64,000 nt of DNA from Spinellus fusiger. Lineage: Eukaryota; Mucoromycota; Mucoromycetes; Mucorales; Phycomycetaceae. The position numbers were made by a program, and so were the translations under genes. The notes beneath the pieces are model-generated. The model made no database searches. It was not told the origin of the DNA and worked only from the letters and a program-made list of their open reading frames with translations. Below are positions 1 to 10,278 of the stretch, in pieces. Within the stretch, counting starts at the first letter, position 1, and every line of letters starts with the position of its first letter. The DNA is taken from contig JALLLS010000032.1 of the NCBI GenBank assembly GCA_025094145.1, positions 124,001 through 188,000 on the forward strand. Reading direction: 5' to 3'.

Positions 1-2301
1 AATGTACACTCCAACTCTTTTCTTGTCTCTAACCACTGTTCCAAACTAGGCTTAACAAACTGCTCAAACAGATCACTGGAGGCTTGAACAAAAGTACGTC
101 GTTGGTGTTGACTGAGACGAAGGGCACCTACAAACTCAACAAAGTACATGGCGATCCACCGAGCCATAGGTTTTCTTTGGGAGGGTGTGGATGCATTTTT
201 TGTCCTTTTTGTGGGTGGAGGAGATGACAAGGATGAGAGAGACCTGTGAGTGGTGTTGAATTCATTAACAAATCGTTCGAAGATGACAAGAGCTTGAGCA
301 GCAGGCATAGACTTATGAATGGACAAGGAGAATCTAAAAAAAAATCATAGAAAATAGAAGTGAATTGGGATGAGTTGTTTGTTTGTCTTCTTCTTTTGCC
401 CTTATGTAAGGATAGTAGCTCTTGTTGTTGACTTACTCTGTTAAGAATTCCTTAGAAAACAGTGGTGTGCACAGTAATTGATAAGCATCTTGGCATTCTA
501 CAGTGTAAAGTGCCTCCAGGAAATCATTCACAAACACATCCATTTGTCTTGATGCAGAGTAAATGTGCAGTACAGATGTAGCAAATGCCAAACAAGAGGC
601 TTTGGCTTCTTTTGTAGGCTAGGACAAAGAGGCGTAAATATCTACTCTGCAGGATGTCTTTTTCTTACATTTAACAAGGCAGGCCATAATGCACCAATAC
701 GTGTCTCCATAAATGAAAGATCAATGTGCAGTAATTTATCCGCCACATCAAATATATAGGTCTGATCATATTCTACAACCACAAAAGAGTGAGACCATGC
801 CTCTTCTGACTTGGGGTGTCTCTTTCATCCATCGACTTACGGTTAGGTTGTTCTATAAAAGACACTGTAGCATCTGCAATACCATGAAGTACTGTCTGTT
901 CAAACTTGGCAATGTCATCATTACGAGCAATGTATAGGTTGAGATGCAATGCCTTTTCCAGAAGTTGACTCAATGTCTTTAAATAAGCATTGGGAACACT
1001 GTGTTTGGATGCATTCAGAATAGCCATCATCTCAATGAAGAATCCAAACTCAACTCTACGCTCTCCATCCTGCACTCCAGAAGAAGCCTGGACATTACGC
1101 TTGGTACGGAATACAGTGACAAAAGTAGAAAACAAGTGAGGAAGGATATCGAGTGCTGGAGTCGTTTGTTAGTGATGTCCTGTCCTGTCCTGTCGTTTTA
1201 TTTTTCTTTCTTCAGTGTCACTTACTATCCAATAACACCTGTGTATTCTTTGATTTGATCCCCACTGACAGTTCTTCAAATAGTTTCCATACATAAACGG
1301 TCTGTTTGCGTTGTGTGTTGTTCTGTGCGTCTTCAAAAGAATCTCTCAAAACAGATGTATATTCAAGAATGGTGTCTGTATGGAACAATGCATGGTTGAT
1401 AATATCTGTCAGTGTGTTGGAGAGCAAAACACCGTAGGAGGGGTCATGGATCAGAGAGAGTTGGCGTCTTACTGCCAAAGAGTGGGAGAATGATTTCCCC
1501 ACAATAGCAGTGAATACCTATACTCCACACACTCCCATGTTAATATTACTGCACTCGTTCTTCTTCTTTCTTTTCATTAACTTTATAGAGATGCACCTGC
1601 CTTTTTTTGGTTGGCTGCCTGTACAAGCTGGCTGTCATAGCGTGCATAGATGATCTGAGCCAGTCCAGCAAGTGCTTCTATGGCTCTTTCTTCTTTTTTG
1701 TGTGTGTGGTGGAGTTGTAGGCCGAGTGCAGTGGTGACCTGATCTGCAGCTACTGTCATATGTTCCAAGGTAGGTCGATAAGAATACGTATAATTAGTTG
1801 AGAACAAGAGGCGTGTACACGTATGGAGTTCTTCCAGCACAAGGGTTCTTTTTTCACTGTCTTCTAGGAAAGTGGTATATAGCTTCTGGAGAACAGTGCC
1901 CAGTGTCATGACGAGATAGGCACGAATCACAGGTGGGCTCTTTGTGGGGTTCACAGTGGCCCTAGTGTCATAGTGCTGGAGGAGTTGTGTGAGTAACTGC
2001 CAGTACTCAGGCTGGAACAAACAGCACTGAGAAGGACTACCAAAGAAAAATAAACAATAAAACAATAAAACAAACATCTACATGAGCTTCTTTCTTTTGT
2101 GATCATCATAAGGTGCCCTTACTTTTTTATATTAGGCTTGCTCAGGGCAGTACAGAGCCATTCAAATAGAAATTCGTCTTTGTTAGGAAAGAATACATCG
2201 TCGTTCTTCCATGCATCTGTGGCAGCTATAATTCTCTGTTCTGTTGACAGTCCAGCTCCCTTAAGGGCTTTGGCGATCTGCTCAGACGAAACATGGCTCA
2301 T
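1..2301 (-). CDS. URB2: URB2/NPA2-like ribosome biogenesis protein, 5' part only (runs off left edge)
   Basis: Several exons in consistent frames run leftward from the ATG at 2301 and leave the window at base 1. The first exon ends at a GTAAGG donor near 2128, and the next begins after a TAG near 2041 with the phase preserved. The N-terminus (MSHVSSEQIAKALKGAG, then a PNKDEFLFEWL stretch near residues 40-50) resembles what I recall of fungal Urb2/Npa2, a nucleolar helical-repeat protein needed for 27S pre-rRNA processing and 60S assembly. The rest is a helical, leucine-rich protein without catalytic motifs, which fits that family. It is divergent from the PTPA gene, with 170 bp between the start codons. 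The identification rests on a short N-terminal resemblance, and the C-terminal half is not visible. A HEAT-like protein of another family cannot be excluded. Confidence 0.5.
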
Positions 2302-2471
2302 GAGGACAAGATAGTTTTGCTAATGAACGACTATTTTCATTTTCTATTTTTTCCATTTCGATGTCTTCTTTCGGACATTAGCAGTCACTTGGCTCTACCC
2401 ACGCCTTCCCTTTCCACCTTTTTTCCCTTTAGTGCTGGTGTACAAAAAAAAAGACCTGCTGTTTGTTCATC

Positions 2472-3923
2472 ATGTCATTTCAGCCTCCTGTCAAACGTAT
2501 TATTACCAAAGAACACTTGGAGGACTTTCTCGTGTCGGATGCCTACACTCTGTTTATAGACTATATTCTCCGCCTTAATGAGTCTGTCAAAGGACAAAAG
2601 ATAGAGGACATGAGTGTGTCAGAGGTAAAGTGTTGCTGCTGTTCCTACTGTTGCTGCTGTTGCTGTTCCTACAGGGTGGAGGAGAAGTAAAAGTTATTTG
2701 TGACTCATGTATTGATGGCTATATTTTGTATACTGTAGAATGTTAGTCATATTCTGATACTGCTGGACACACTCTCTCAGTGGGTGACAGATATTCCTCC
2801 TGTAGAGAACGAGAAGTCTCGGTTTGGTAATCCTTCTTTTCGCGTATTCTATGATAAAGTGCAACAGGTCAGTGAAAACACCCTTGTGCCTAACTTGGGA
2901 GTGAATTGAATTTTTTTGTATAGAATATAGAGGATCTGATGCGTCCGTTAATAAAGGAGAAAGAGGCAGTGGAGGAAGTAGGACAGTATCTCTTGGACAG
3001 TTTTGGGAATCGTAGACGCATTGATTATGGCACAGGACATGAAGCCAATTTCATGGTATGGCTGTAAGTAATTTATTCTAGGAGCAGGCAGTATTCGATG
3101 ATCATCATATGAATGTATATTGCTGGCTGTTCTTTTCTAGTTTGTGCCTGGAAAAGCTCAATCTATTGAATCAGGAAGATGACAAGGCTGTTGTTCTATG
3201 CGTGTTTGTCAAGTAAGAAGCCACTCTATGCAAGCCATTTTTTTTTACTAACAGAGACTAGGTATATTGATTTGATGCGTAAACTACAGTTTGAATATTG
3301 GTTAGAGCCTGCTGGATCTCATGGTGTATGGGGTTTAGATGACTACCACTTTCTACCCTTTCTGTTTGGATCATCACAGCTCATTGGTAGGTCATCCATG
3401 CTATTAGGAATCCACAGCTAACACATGTCTTGTAGATCATAAGTATATACGCCCAAAGTCCATTCATGATGCAGACATAGTGGGGGAATTCTTTCCTTCT
3501 TATATGTATCTTTCCTGTATTCATTTTATTAATACTGTCAAGACAACTGCCTCTCTTCGGTGGCACTCACCCATGTTGGATGATATCTCAGCATGTAAGC
3601 TATGGTCTAAAGTGAATTCTGGTATGATAAAGATGTACAAGGCAGAAGTCCTTGGAAAGCTCCCTATTATGCAGCACTTTATGTTTGGAAGTCTGATACC
3701 GTTTGATGGTGGAGTTATGCAGACAGACTCTCTTATGGATGACTGTGGCCATTTCCATGCTCATATGCAGAATGAGACATCTCTAAACTCATCTTCAAGT
3801 GAAGTGTATGCTCTTGGTCAAGAACCTCCACCCTGTTGTGGTATTCCTGTGCCCAGTGCTATTGCTGCAGCAGCACTAAGAAACAAAAGTGGCACTGGTC
3901 TTCGAACCATTCCCTTTGATTAA
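2472..3923 (+). CDS. PTPA: Serine/threonine protein phosphatase 2A activator (PTPA/Rrd family)
   Basis: Six exons (2472-2624, 2739-2867, 2924-3063, 3141-3212, 3262-3386, 3436-3923) sum to 368 codons plus stop, with every phase closing. PTPA is a peptidyl-prolyl isomerase and ATP-dependent chaperone that activates the PP2A catalytic subunit. Family hallmarks are very clear: [48 protein letters not shown] and the [19 protein letters not shown] block, followed by QHFMFGSL. The usual family length is about 320-400 aa, so this copy looks complete. The ATG at 2472 is preferred over an in-frame TTG three codons earlier. The C-terminal tail after residue 300 is Ser/Ala-rich and variable in the family. 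The stop codon lies only 25 bp before a palindromic mobile element, so the native 3' UTR has been replaced or extended by it. Yeast has two paralogues (Rrd1, Rrd2), and I cannot say which this matches. Confidence 0.93.
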
Positions 3924-3948
3924 AGAAGAATATAAGTATATATATATA

Positions 3949-4434
3949 CAGTTCAAAGTATTTTATTTTTATTTTTGGGTGTAGCTTGCTATTCACTCGT
4001 TGGGCCTAATAGCCACCCTGTGAGATCGTTTGGACAATTAAGAATAAACATAGAAACACTTCAAATACAAAAGTGGAAAAATAAATGCAAAGAGAGAGGA
4101 AACAGGAGAATAAGAGAATATAAAACCTCAAATGAGGGAAAAAATGATGGAAAGTGGGTAATGATGGTAAATTGAGAATTATGAATAGACATCCAAAAAG
4201 GCCATAAAGTCAGCATGGAAACTAGGACACCAAAAAGATAACCGTCATCCTATGATAATCTGAAATCCAATGAGTTATACTTGGAGCAACTCGGACAATC
4301 CTGAGAATATATGCAGCAACTACACTAGCAGCTTCTGGCTTTGCTAAACGGGCTAAGAATGGGTGGTAGAGAAGAGATCCGAGGAAGAGTGAGGATACAG
4401 CGTCTGTTGCTGAAGGAGTCCTTTGCACTCTATG
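3949..4434 (+). repeat. Left inverted arm of element copy 1 (486 bp)
   Basis: The sequence from the CAGTTCAAAGT tip to the CTCTATG junction at 4434 is repeated in reverse complement at 4988-5473. I followed the match through the tip, the GGGTGTAGCTTGC motif and both short open frames and saw no mismatch, though I did not align every base mechanically. Confidence 0.87.
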
Positions 4435-4504
4435 ACAGCGTTGGTGCTCCCGCTCAACACACCCATCAACAGCCTCAATGATCAGGCTACCAGAGAAGAG
4501 AAAA

Positions 4505-4912
4505 TACAGTGGCTTGCGAAAATCTTAGGTATATTTTTTACATTCCGATATGCTTCTGTAATAAGAGATACTTCTTCTTTGTCATAAAAATACACATTAA
4601 ACACACACTAAACACACAGTAGAGACTTAAGAATTCGATGAAATATAAATAAAGTCAATAGAATAATAAATAAAAGTCTATTGAGTAAATACCTTCAATA
4701 TTTAGTGTTGCCGCCCTCTACTTCTATAACAGCCTTGCATCTCTGATACATGCTGTTAATGAAAGCCATCTGTAGTATCTTTGGGAATCTTCTTTCATTC
4801 TTCTAACAAGAGTACCTCTAGACATTGAAGAATACTCCCTGCTGTCATTCTCTTTCTGATAGATCTATGGGGTTGGGGTTGGGGCTTTGTGAGGGCCACC
4901 CATCTGCCAATC
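4505..4912. mobile_element. Tc1/mariner-like relic nested in the spacer of copy 1
   Basis: TA followed by CAGTGGCTTGCGAAAATC at 4505-4524 matches the well-known terminal motif of many Tc1-like transposons (CAGTGGCTTGCAAAAG type). About 180 bp further in, text resembling the subterminal part of animal Tc1-like elements follows: TAGTGTTGCCGCCCTCTAC, ATAACAGCCTTGCATCT, then GGGGTTGGGGCTTTGTGAGG and GGCCACCC near 4868-4902. The opposite terminus and any transposase reading frame are missing, so this is a truncated fragment now carried by the palindromic element. The right boundary is uncertain. Confidence 0.6.
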
Positions 4913-4987
4913 GGGACTACTTTCTCACTTGCACATTCGTTGGTCATGAACGCTCTACGTTTTTGTTCTTCCTAGTTCCTAACCTAC

Positions 4988-5473
4988 CATAGAGTGCAAA
5001 GGACTCCTTCAGCAACAGACGCTGTATCCTCACTCTTCCTCGGATCTCTTCTCTACCACCCATTCTTAGCCCGTTTAGCAAAGCCAGAAGCTGCTAGTGT
5101 AGTTGCTGCATATATTCTCAGGATTGTCCGAGTTGCTCCAAGTATAACTCATTGGATTTCAGATTATCATAGGATGACGGTTATCTTTTTGGTGTCCTAG
5201 TTTCCATGCTGACTTTATGGCCTTTTTGGATGTCTATTCATAATTCTCAATTTACCATCATTACCCACTTTCCATCATTTTTTCCCTCATTTGAGGTTTT
5301 ATATTCTCTTATTCTCCTGTTTCCTCTCTCTTTGCATTTATTTTTCCACTTTTGTATTTGAAGTGTTTCTATGTTTATTCTTAATTGTCCAAACGATCTC
5401 ACAGGGTGGCTATTAGGCCCAACGAGTGAATAGCAAGCTACACCCAAAAATAAAAATAAAATACTTTGAACTG
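4988..5473 (-). repeat. Right inverted arm of element copy 1 (486 bp)
   Basis: Reverse complement of 3949-4434. The match stops abruptly at CATAGAG (4988). Inward of this point the two sides differ completely, which defines the spacer. Confidence 0.87.
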
Positions 5474-5658
5474 TATAAAACGAGGTGGACATTGATCACT
5501 TTATCTCTTATTACTGCTAATCCATAGTGGGTTATATCATAGTCATAGTCATAGTCATACTGTCTCTTTTTATTCATATTATTTATTGCAAAATATACTC
5601 CATTCTTATAGATTCCTTTTATTGTACATAACCTTATTACTGTGAAATAGTAACAGAC

Positions 5659-8600
5659 CTAAAAATCCGTTTTATCCTCAACAGAATAATTACCAAATTC
5701 ACTTGACATTCGAACACCACACCCTTTGGAAGAATTGGCATCTCGAGCACGCTTTAACCACTGTTTATCCAGGTTGAGGGCTATATACACACTTGGCACT
5801 ACACTCTCAGAAAGATTGGATTTTCTTGTTGCAAATGCATCTGCCTTCAATCTCCTCAATGCATCGTAGGCTACAATATAACAGTATTTGCTAAACTTCT
5901 GAGTCTGTATGGTTCTGATATAGGCATAACTTGCTTTGATATTTTGGACAATTTGGCCATGATTAGCCTCAATATCAAACACTAATATATCAGAAGTGAA
6001 GCTATCAGAAGGTGGTGTTTGTAGATAATTAAGGGCAGTCTGTTCTTCCAACTCAAATCCAGTAGTAAATCGACTTGATTCTTCTACAAAAGGACTATGG
6101 GCTTTTCCTGGATCATAACGATTGTCTGATTGCTTCTGCCGTTTTAGCCACAGCGATCTAGCAGCATGATTGTATTCATTAATGTTTCTATCTATGGCAT
6201 GCTGGATCTTTTTCAGATCCTCTAGTAATGCAGTATCTCCACTCTTTGCGATTTTCATGACTTCTAACCACGGTGCCTCCAGAACAGGATCACGTAAAGC
6301 AATGTCTTCTTCGCGGAATATACTTCGTGAGAACTTTGTGAATTGGTCTACCTTACGCAATAATGTATCATACAAATAGTCCATAGCTGTGGTCATGGAG
6401 CGCTCTGATGAAAGAAAGTCCTTATTGGTTTCAATATAAGAGTGCACATCTTTCTCTCGCTGTCTGTTTCTTTTGTCTACAAACCACTGAGGCTGGGGCA
6501 CCTTTATAAAATCATTGGTATCTCTTATCAGTACGGCGGGTTTAAGAGTTAAGCCCTGCTTCGAAGCATCTACTAATTTTGCACACATATGAGCCAAATA
6601 CACAACATCTTCATTGTCGAAACACGTTGATTCGGTCAATATGGTTCGCCAATTATCGTATTTCCCAAGAACACCGTCTGGCATGTCTATAGAAATCTGC
6701 ATTTCCTGGAGTGCCTTTTCCTGGGCCTCCTCTTCTTTATGACACAATACACTCTGCACTAATGTTGTTGTGCACTTATCAAATGCATTTTCTACTTTGA
6801 TGGGTGTAGGAAGCACAGGTGAACTCTGAAAAGGCTCTACCATGCGTTGATCCCAGCAACAAAACACCTAGAGAGACAGTTATTCTCTTGTTCTCGTGTT
6901 CTTCTATTCTTCTATAGACAAAGTATACTTACAATATCTCCATCATAATCCCCTCCTCCCAACATGCTGGCTAAGGATATTGTTCCCTTGGTAGGGAATA
7001 CTATGATATCTGTATACACACGCAAGGGAGCACAATCCACCGCCTTGACTTTCTGTATATCACTCTTTAGTCCACACGGATTACGAGTGACTAATATATC
7101 TCCCAGAACAGTACTGGTGGGCATCGAAGACCGCTCATCCGTACGACGACGCGACAGTTGCAGAAACACTTCTCCCTCTTCCAATGTCCCTGTAGGATCA
7201 GGCACACATGTCACTGTACATGACTGCTCCACATCAATTCTGTACTTGGCCATAAGAGACCGCATGGCCTCTCGAAAGATACTAGTGACTTTGTTTGCTA
7301 TATACGGATTCGTCAAGTCAAATCCAGAGTCAATCATGCGTATGGTGGACTCGTAGAGAGACCCAGGCATTCCAGAATAAGCATTGATCCTCCAATACAT
7401 TGCTTTGTTACTAATAGAAGAGATCGACTCATTGGTAGAAGATTCATCATTTGAATGTATTTCCGAATCATCATTGTCTGACGGATCAGCCTCCCACCGT
7501 CCCTGCATCACGCCTCCCATACGCGCCACCCAGTCTCTGAGCACCTTGATGTTCTGATTCTCAATGACAATTGTAGCTAATTTGTGCAAGTGCTCTTCCA
7601 GGATTTCCACAAAGACACTGGCAGGCACGCCTCCTGCAGAAAGACACTGGATAAACTGAGTGTTGAGTTTCGAAGGGTACACACACACTGTGCCCTTGAC
7701 AAGATCAAATGTATAATGAAGAGGATCCATGCGGTTGTTGAGATCAGGCTGAGGCAGACCTGTGTTGAACTTGTGCTGAGACTGGCGGATCTGGATCCAC
7801 TCTCCAGACTCAAACTCAATGGTGGGGGACAGGATCCATATTCCCTTGGCACCTGCAATGCGCCCTTGGACAGCACAAGGAAGTTCATCTGCGTGTTGAC
7901 ATCCCATTACTTTACGCATAGCACTGCAAGAGATAATGCCACACCCATCTGTCATACAGGTCTCTTCTTTTCCTTGGGCTGATCCATATGTATCCTCTAT
8001 ATAATGCACTGCGCTGGGGGCAAAGGCAAGGGTGGAAACACTGTTACTGTATCCAAGGGTCATACGGCTTGAATACTTGCTGATAGTCATAGTGGCATTC
8101 TCTAGCAAGGGAAGATGCCAGTGCACTACTTGTCGGATGGTCTGTGGCACAAGACCCTCTCCCTCTGTTGCAAAATACACAATTCGGTCCTCCTTGATAA
8201 ATAGAAATTGAAACATTCTGTTCATAAGGACAATAGGGTGCAGAAAGTGTGGTTGGGAGGGCTTGAATAAAGAGGCTCTTGTATTCTTACCCATCTTGAA
8301 TTCAAGGAATCGATCATCACCGTATTTGCGGAAGAATCGATTGCTGGGGGCTATTTTGGGAGGATGGAGAATGAATGTAGGCGGTCTGTTTAAGTGGAGG
8401 AAAAAGGAGCCCGTGTAATGCACTGATTTTCGCTTTGTTTCTGATTTCATGTAGAGCCACAAATACTCTGGACACTTTTCAATAATACAATCTTCATTCG
8501 TGTCGCTGAGTGTAAGAGAGAAGCGGCTCTTGTACCATGTCTGTAGTGTGTGATAAATAGTGCGTGGCTGTGTCTTTGCTTGGTGAAGAAGGGTTGATAG

Positions 8601-9267
8601 TATGTCCACTGGAAGATCAGTCCACTGGCATTTGGCTTGGATGAGGAATCTGCTCATTTCAAAGTGCATTATCCAATGTGTGTCACTGAAGATGTGTTTA
8701 GGGGATAGTATCATTGCAATGTGTTCATGGGAGAAGGTTGGGAACTCCAGTGGTAGAGAAAAGGAAGGTGTTTGGAGGGAGCTGAATTGGCTTGATTGTC
8801 TGTCTGTGATGAATAGAGGAGCATCCAGCACTGTGTTTAATCCTCTCTTTTTTTAGGGAAATCTGTGTCTATGTCTGTGTCTTTAGAAGAAATGAGTGCA
8901 GCATGAGAAGAGAGTGGGTCTGACGGAAGAGAACGCTTCTTTACAGCTGATGTGTCTTGCTGTAGCTGTACTATTGAAATATGAGAACATGCGGTGGGTT
9001 GTCTATCTTACTATAGGTGTCTTGGATAGCACTGTTGAGCTTTTCAACAAGGTCTTCTAGTGTCTTTTTAGCTTCATGAGGTGTCCACTGCAAGAAATGT
9101 CGAATGACAAGTGTCAGCATAGTAGGGTTAAGTTCATCAAGTCTCTGCAGTATTTGGATTTCTCTGGGTGCTTCTGACAGTGGCGATGATATCTGAGGTA
9201 TCTTTTCACGCATACCTAAATGAGTGTACACCTGTTTGGCACATCGAATAACAGCAGGAGACAGCAT
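5659..9267 (-). CDS. RNA-dependent RNA polymerase of the RNA-silencing pathway
   Basis: The diagnostic catalytic motif GGGDYDGDIVFCCWD is assembled across an intron (6868-6932, phase 0) and matches the DxDGD signature of cellular RdRPs (QDE-1/RDR family), which convert single-stranded RNA to dsRNA for Dicer. The catalytic Asp triad falls near residues 726-731. My model has four exons: 9012-9267, 8945-8970, 6933-8846 and 5659-6867, giving 1134 aa, a normal length for this family. No RRM is visible at the N-terminus. The first two exons are the uncertain part. They are joined because the frame between 8846 and the catalytic exon has no early ATG, and because donors GTAAGA and GTAAAG keep phase exactly. 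The alternative is a separate 130-aa gene ending at 8837 and an RdRP starting at the internal ATG at 8714. The gene lies between the two palindromic elements. Confidence 0.88.
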
Positions 9268-9354
9268 AAAGAAAGACCACTTGCTTCATAGCAGTGTTCC
9301 GATTGAAAGGAGTTTCATTATTTAAAATAGTCACGTAACCAAGTCACATTCATG

Positions 9355-10177
9355 CTAAGAGAGTTCAACAGAGGCTATCTGAAGGAAGGTCTGAAGGTCT
9401 TTTTCAATAAGACTGGGCTGGTGGAGCCAAATAGACAGCAGAGTTAGGCTCTCATCTTTTGTTTTTATGCCTATAAGTCCCTGTGGACTGACCAGTGACT
9501 GTTTTGTAGTCAACTCTGTTGCATACATGGAAACACAGCGGTCCATGGCGTGGACTAAGAGAATAAGACGACTGAGAGACTGAGAGAATGCAAGTCACTT
9601 ACGGTAGAAGGAGAGGGGACATGTCTTGAACAGTGGTTGAGAGGCCAGTACGTCACCCCCTGTCTGTAGTAATTTTGTGTGGAGTGCTTTTATCTCGAGG
9701 TGGTGTTGTTGCATCTTTTTCTGTTGTACTGCCTAGTAGAATGCGATGGATGTGTTTATTATAGTGTGTATTCTATGGTGCATGTTCTACTCTACTCTAC
9801 TCTATTCTACTCTATTCTACTCTATTCTATAGTGCATGTTCTATAGGCCCACTTTACCATCTTATTCACCACACTCTTTAACTTGGTATGCAAGTCATCC
9901 ACCACAGTAGCCATAGTACGGTCATAGGCAGACAATACATTAGGATATGCCTGAACAAGGGCTGGATGCCAATAGGCTGTATCGTCTACATATCTACTCA
10001 TAAAGGACACTTCCTATTGTGTTGTGAGGCTTACTTTGACTGAATCACTGCATTCACTAGCTTATTGGCTATAGGGAACCCTTGTGCATTCAGCTCACTC
10101 CAATAAGTACGTGCTCGTTTGAAGTCCTCAAGCACTGTTTCAAGGCGTCGTTGGGTGGTGCCTAGAATGTGAGCCAT
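9355..10177 (-). CDS. Small helical protein, possibly AIRIM/C1orf109-like
   Basis: Four exons (10035-10177, 9858-9993, 9603-9732, 9355-9554) close to 202 aa, starting MAHILGTTQRRLETVLEDF. The protein is almost entirely predicted alpha-helix, with an acidic/hydrophobic coiled N-terminal half (EDFKRARTYWSELNAQG) and a C-terminal part MDRCVSMYATELTTKQSLVS that resembles, in layout only, the C1orf109/AIRIM family of ribosome-maturation cofactors. No catalytic motif or Cys/His cluster is visible. It is divergent from the UNC-45-like gene, with about 100 bp between start codons, so they probably share a promoter. Its third intron contains a short tandem repeat (9791-9834). Treat the family name as a hint; the gene structure itself is well supported by phase. 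Confidence 0.6.
9791..9834. repeat. Intronic TACTCTATTC-type tandem repeat
   Basis: About four imperfect units of roughly 10 bp (TCTACTCTAT/CTACTCTATT) lie within an intron of the small helical gene. Confidence 0.8.
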
Positions 10178-10278
10178 GAACAAGTGGCTTTTTTTTTCAC
10201 TTTCTTTTTCTTTTTTGTCGAGGAAGAAAAGGAGAGGAGAGCAAATGGTAGGTCTGAGTTTCTTTCTCTTTCTTCGTC

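Larger units (their letters stand above)
3949..5473. mobile_element. Palindromic (foldback) mobile element, copy 1
   Basis: A 1525-bp element made of two inverted 486-bp arms and a 553-bp unique centre. Outer tips read CAGTTCAAAGT inward on both ends and are flanked by TA (TATATA on the left, TATA on the right), which is the target-site pattern of Tc1/mariner-type transposition. A second copy lies at 12775-14289 in the same orientation, with the same spacer length. No intact transposase is present, so it would be non-autonomous. Short open frames inside the arms appear on both arms as a consequence of the palindrome and do not look like genes. The element begins 25 bp after the PTPA stop and ends 185 bp beyond the RdRP stop. 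Confidence 0.88.

Noticed and set aside
4222..5492. Short open frames in the palindrome arms (68 codons starting MQRTPSATDAV, and 66-81 codons on the opposite strand), also present in copy 2
   Set aside because: They appear identically on both arms because of the inverted repeat, have no introns or homology I recognise, and lie in non-autonomous element DNA.
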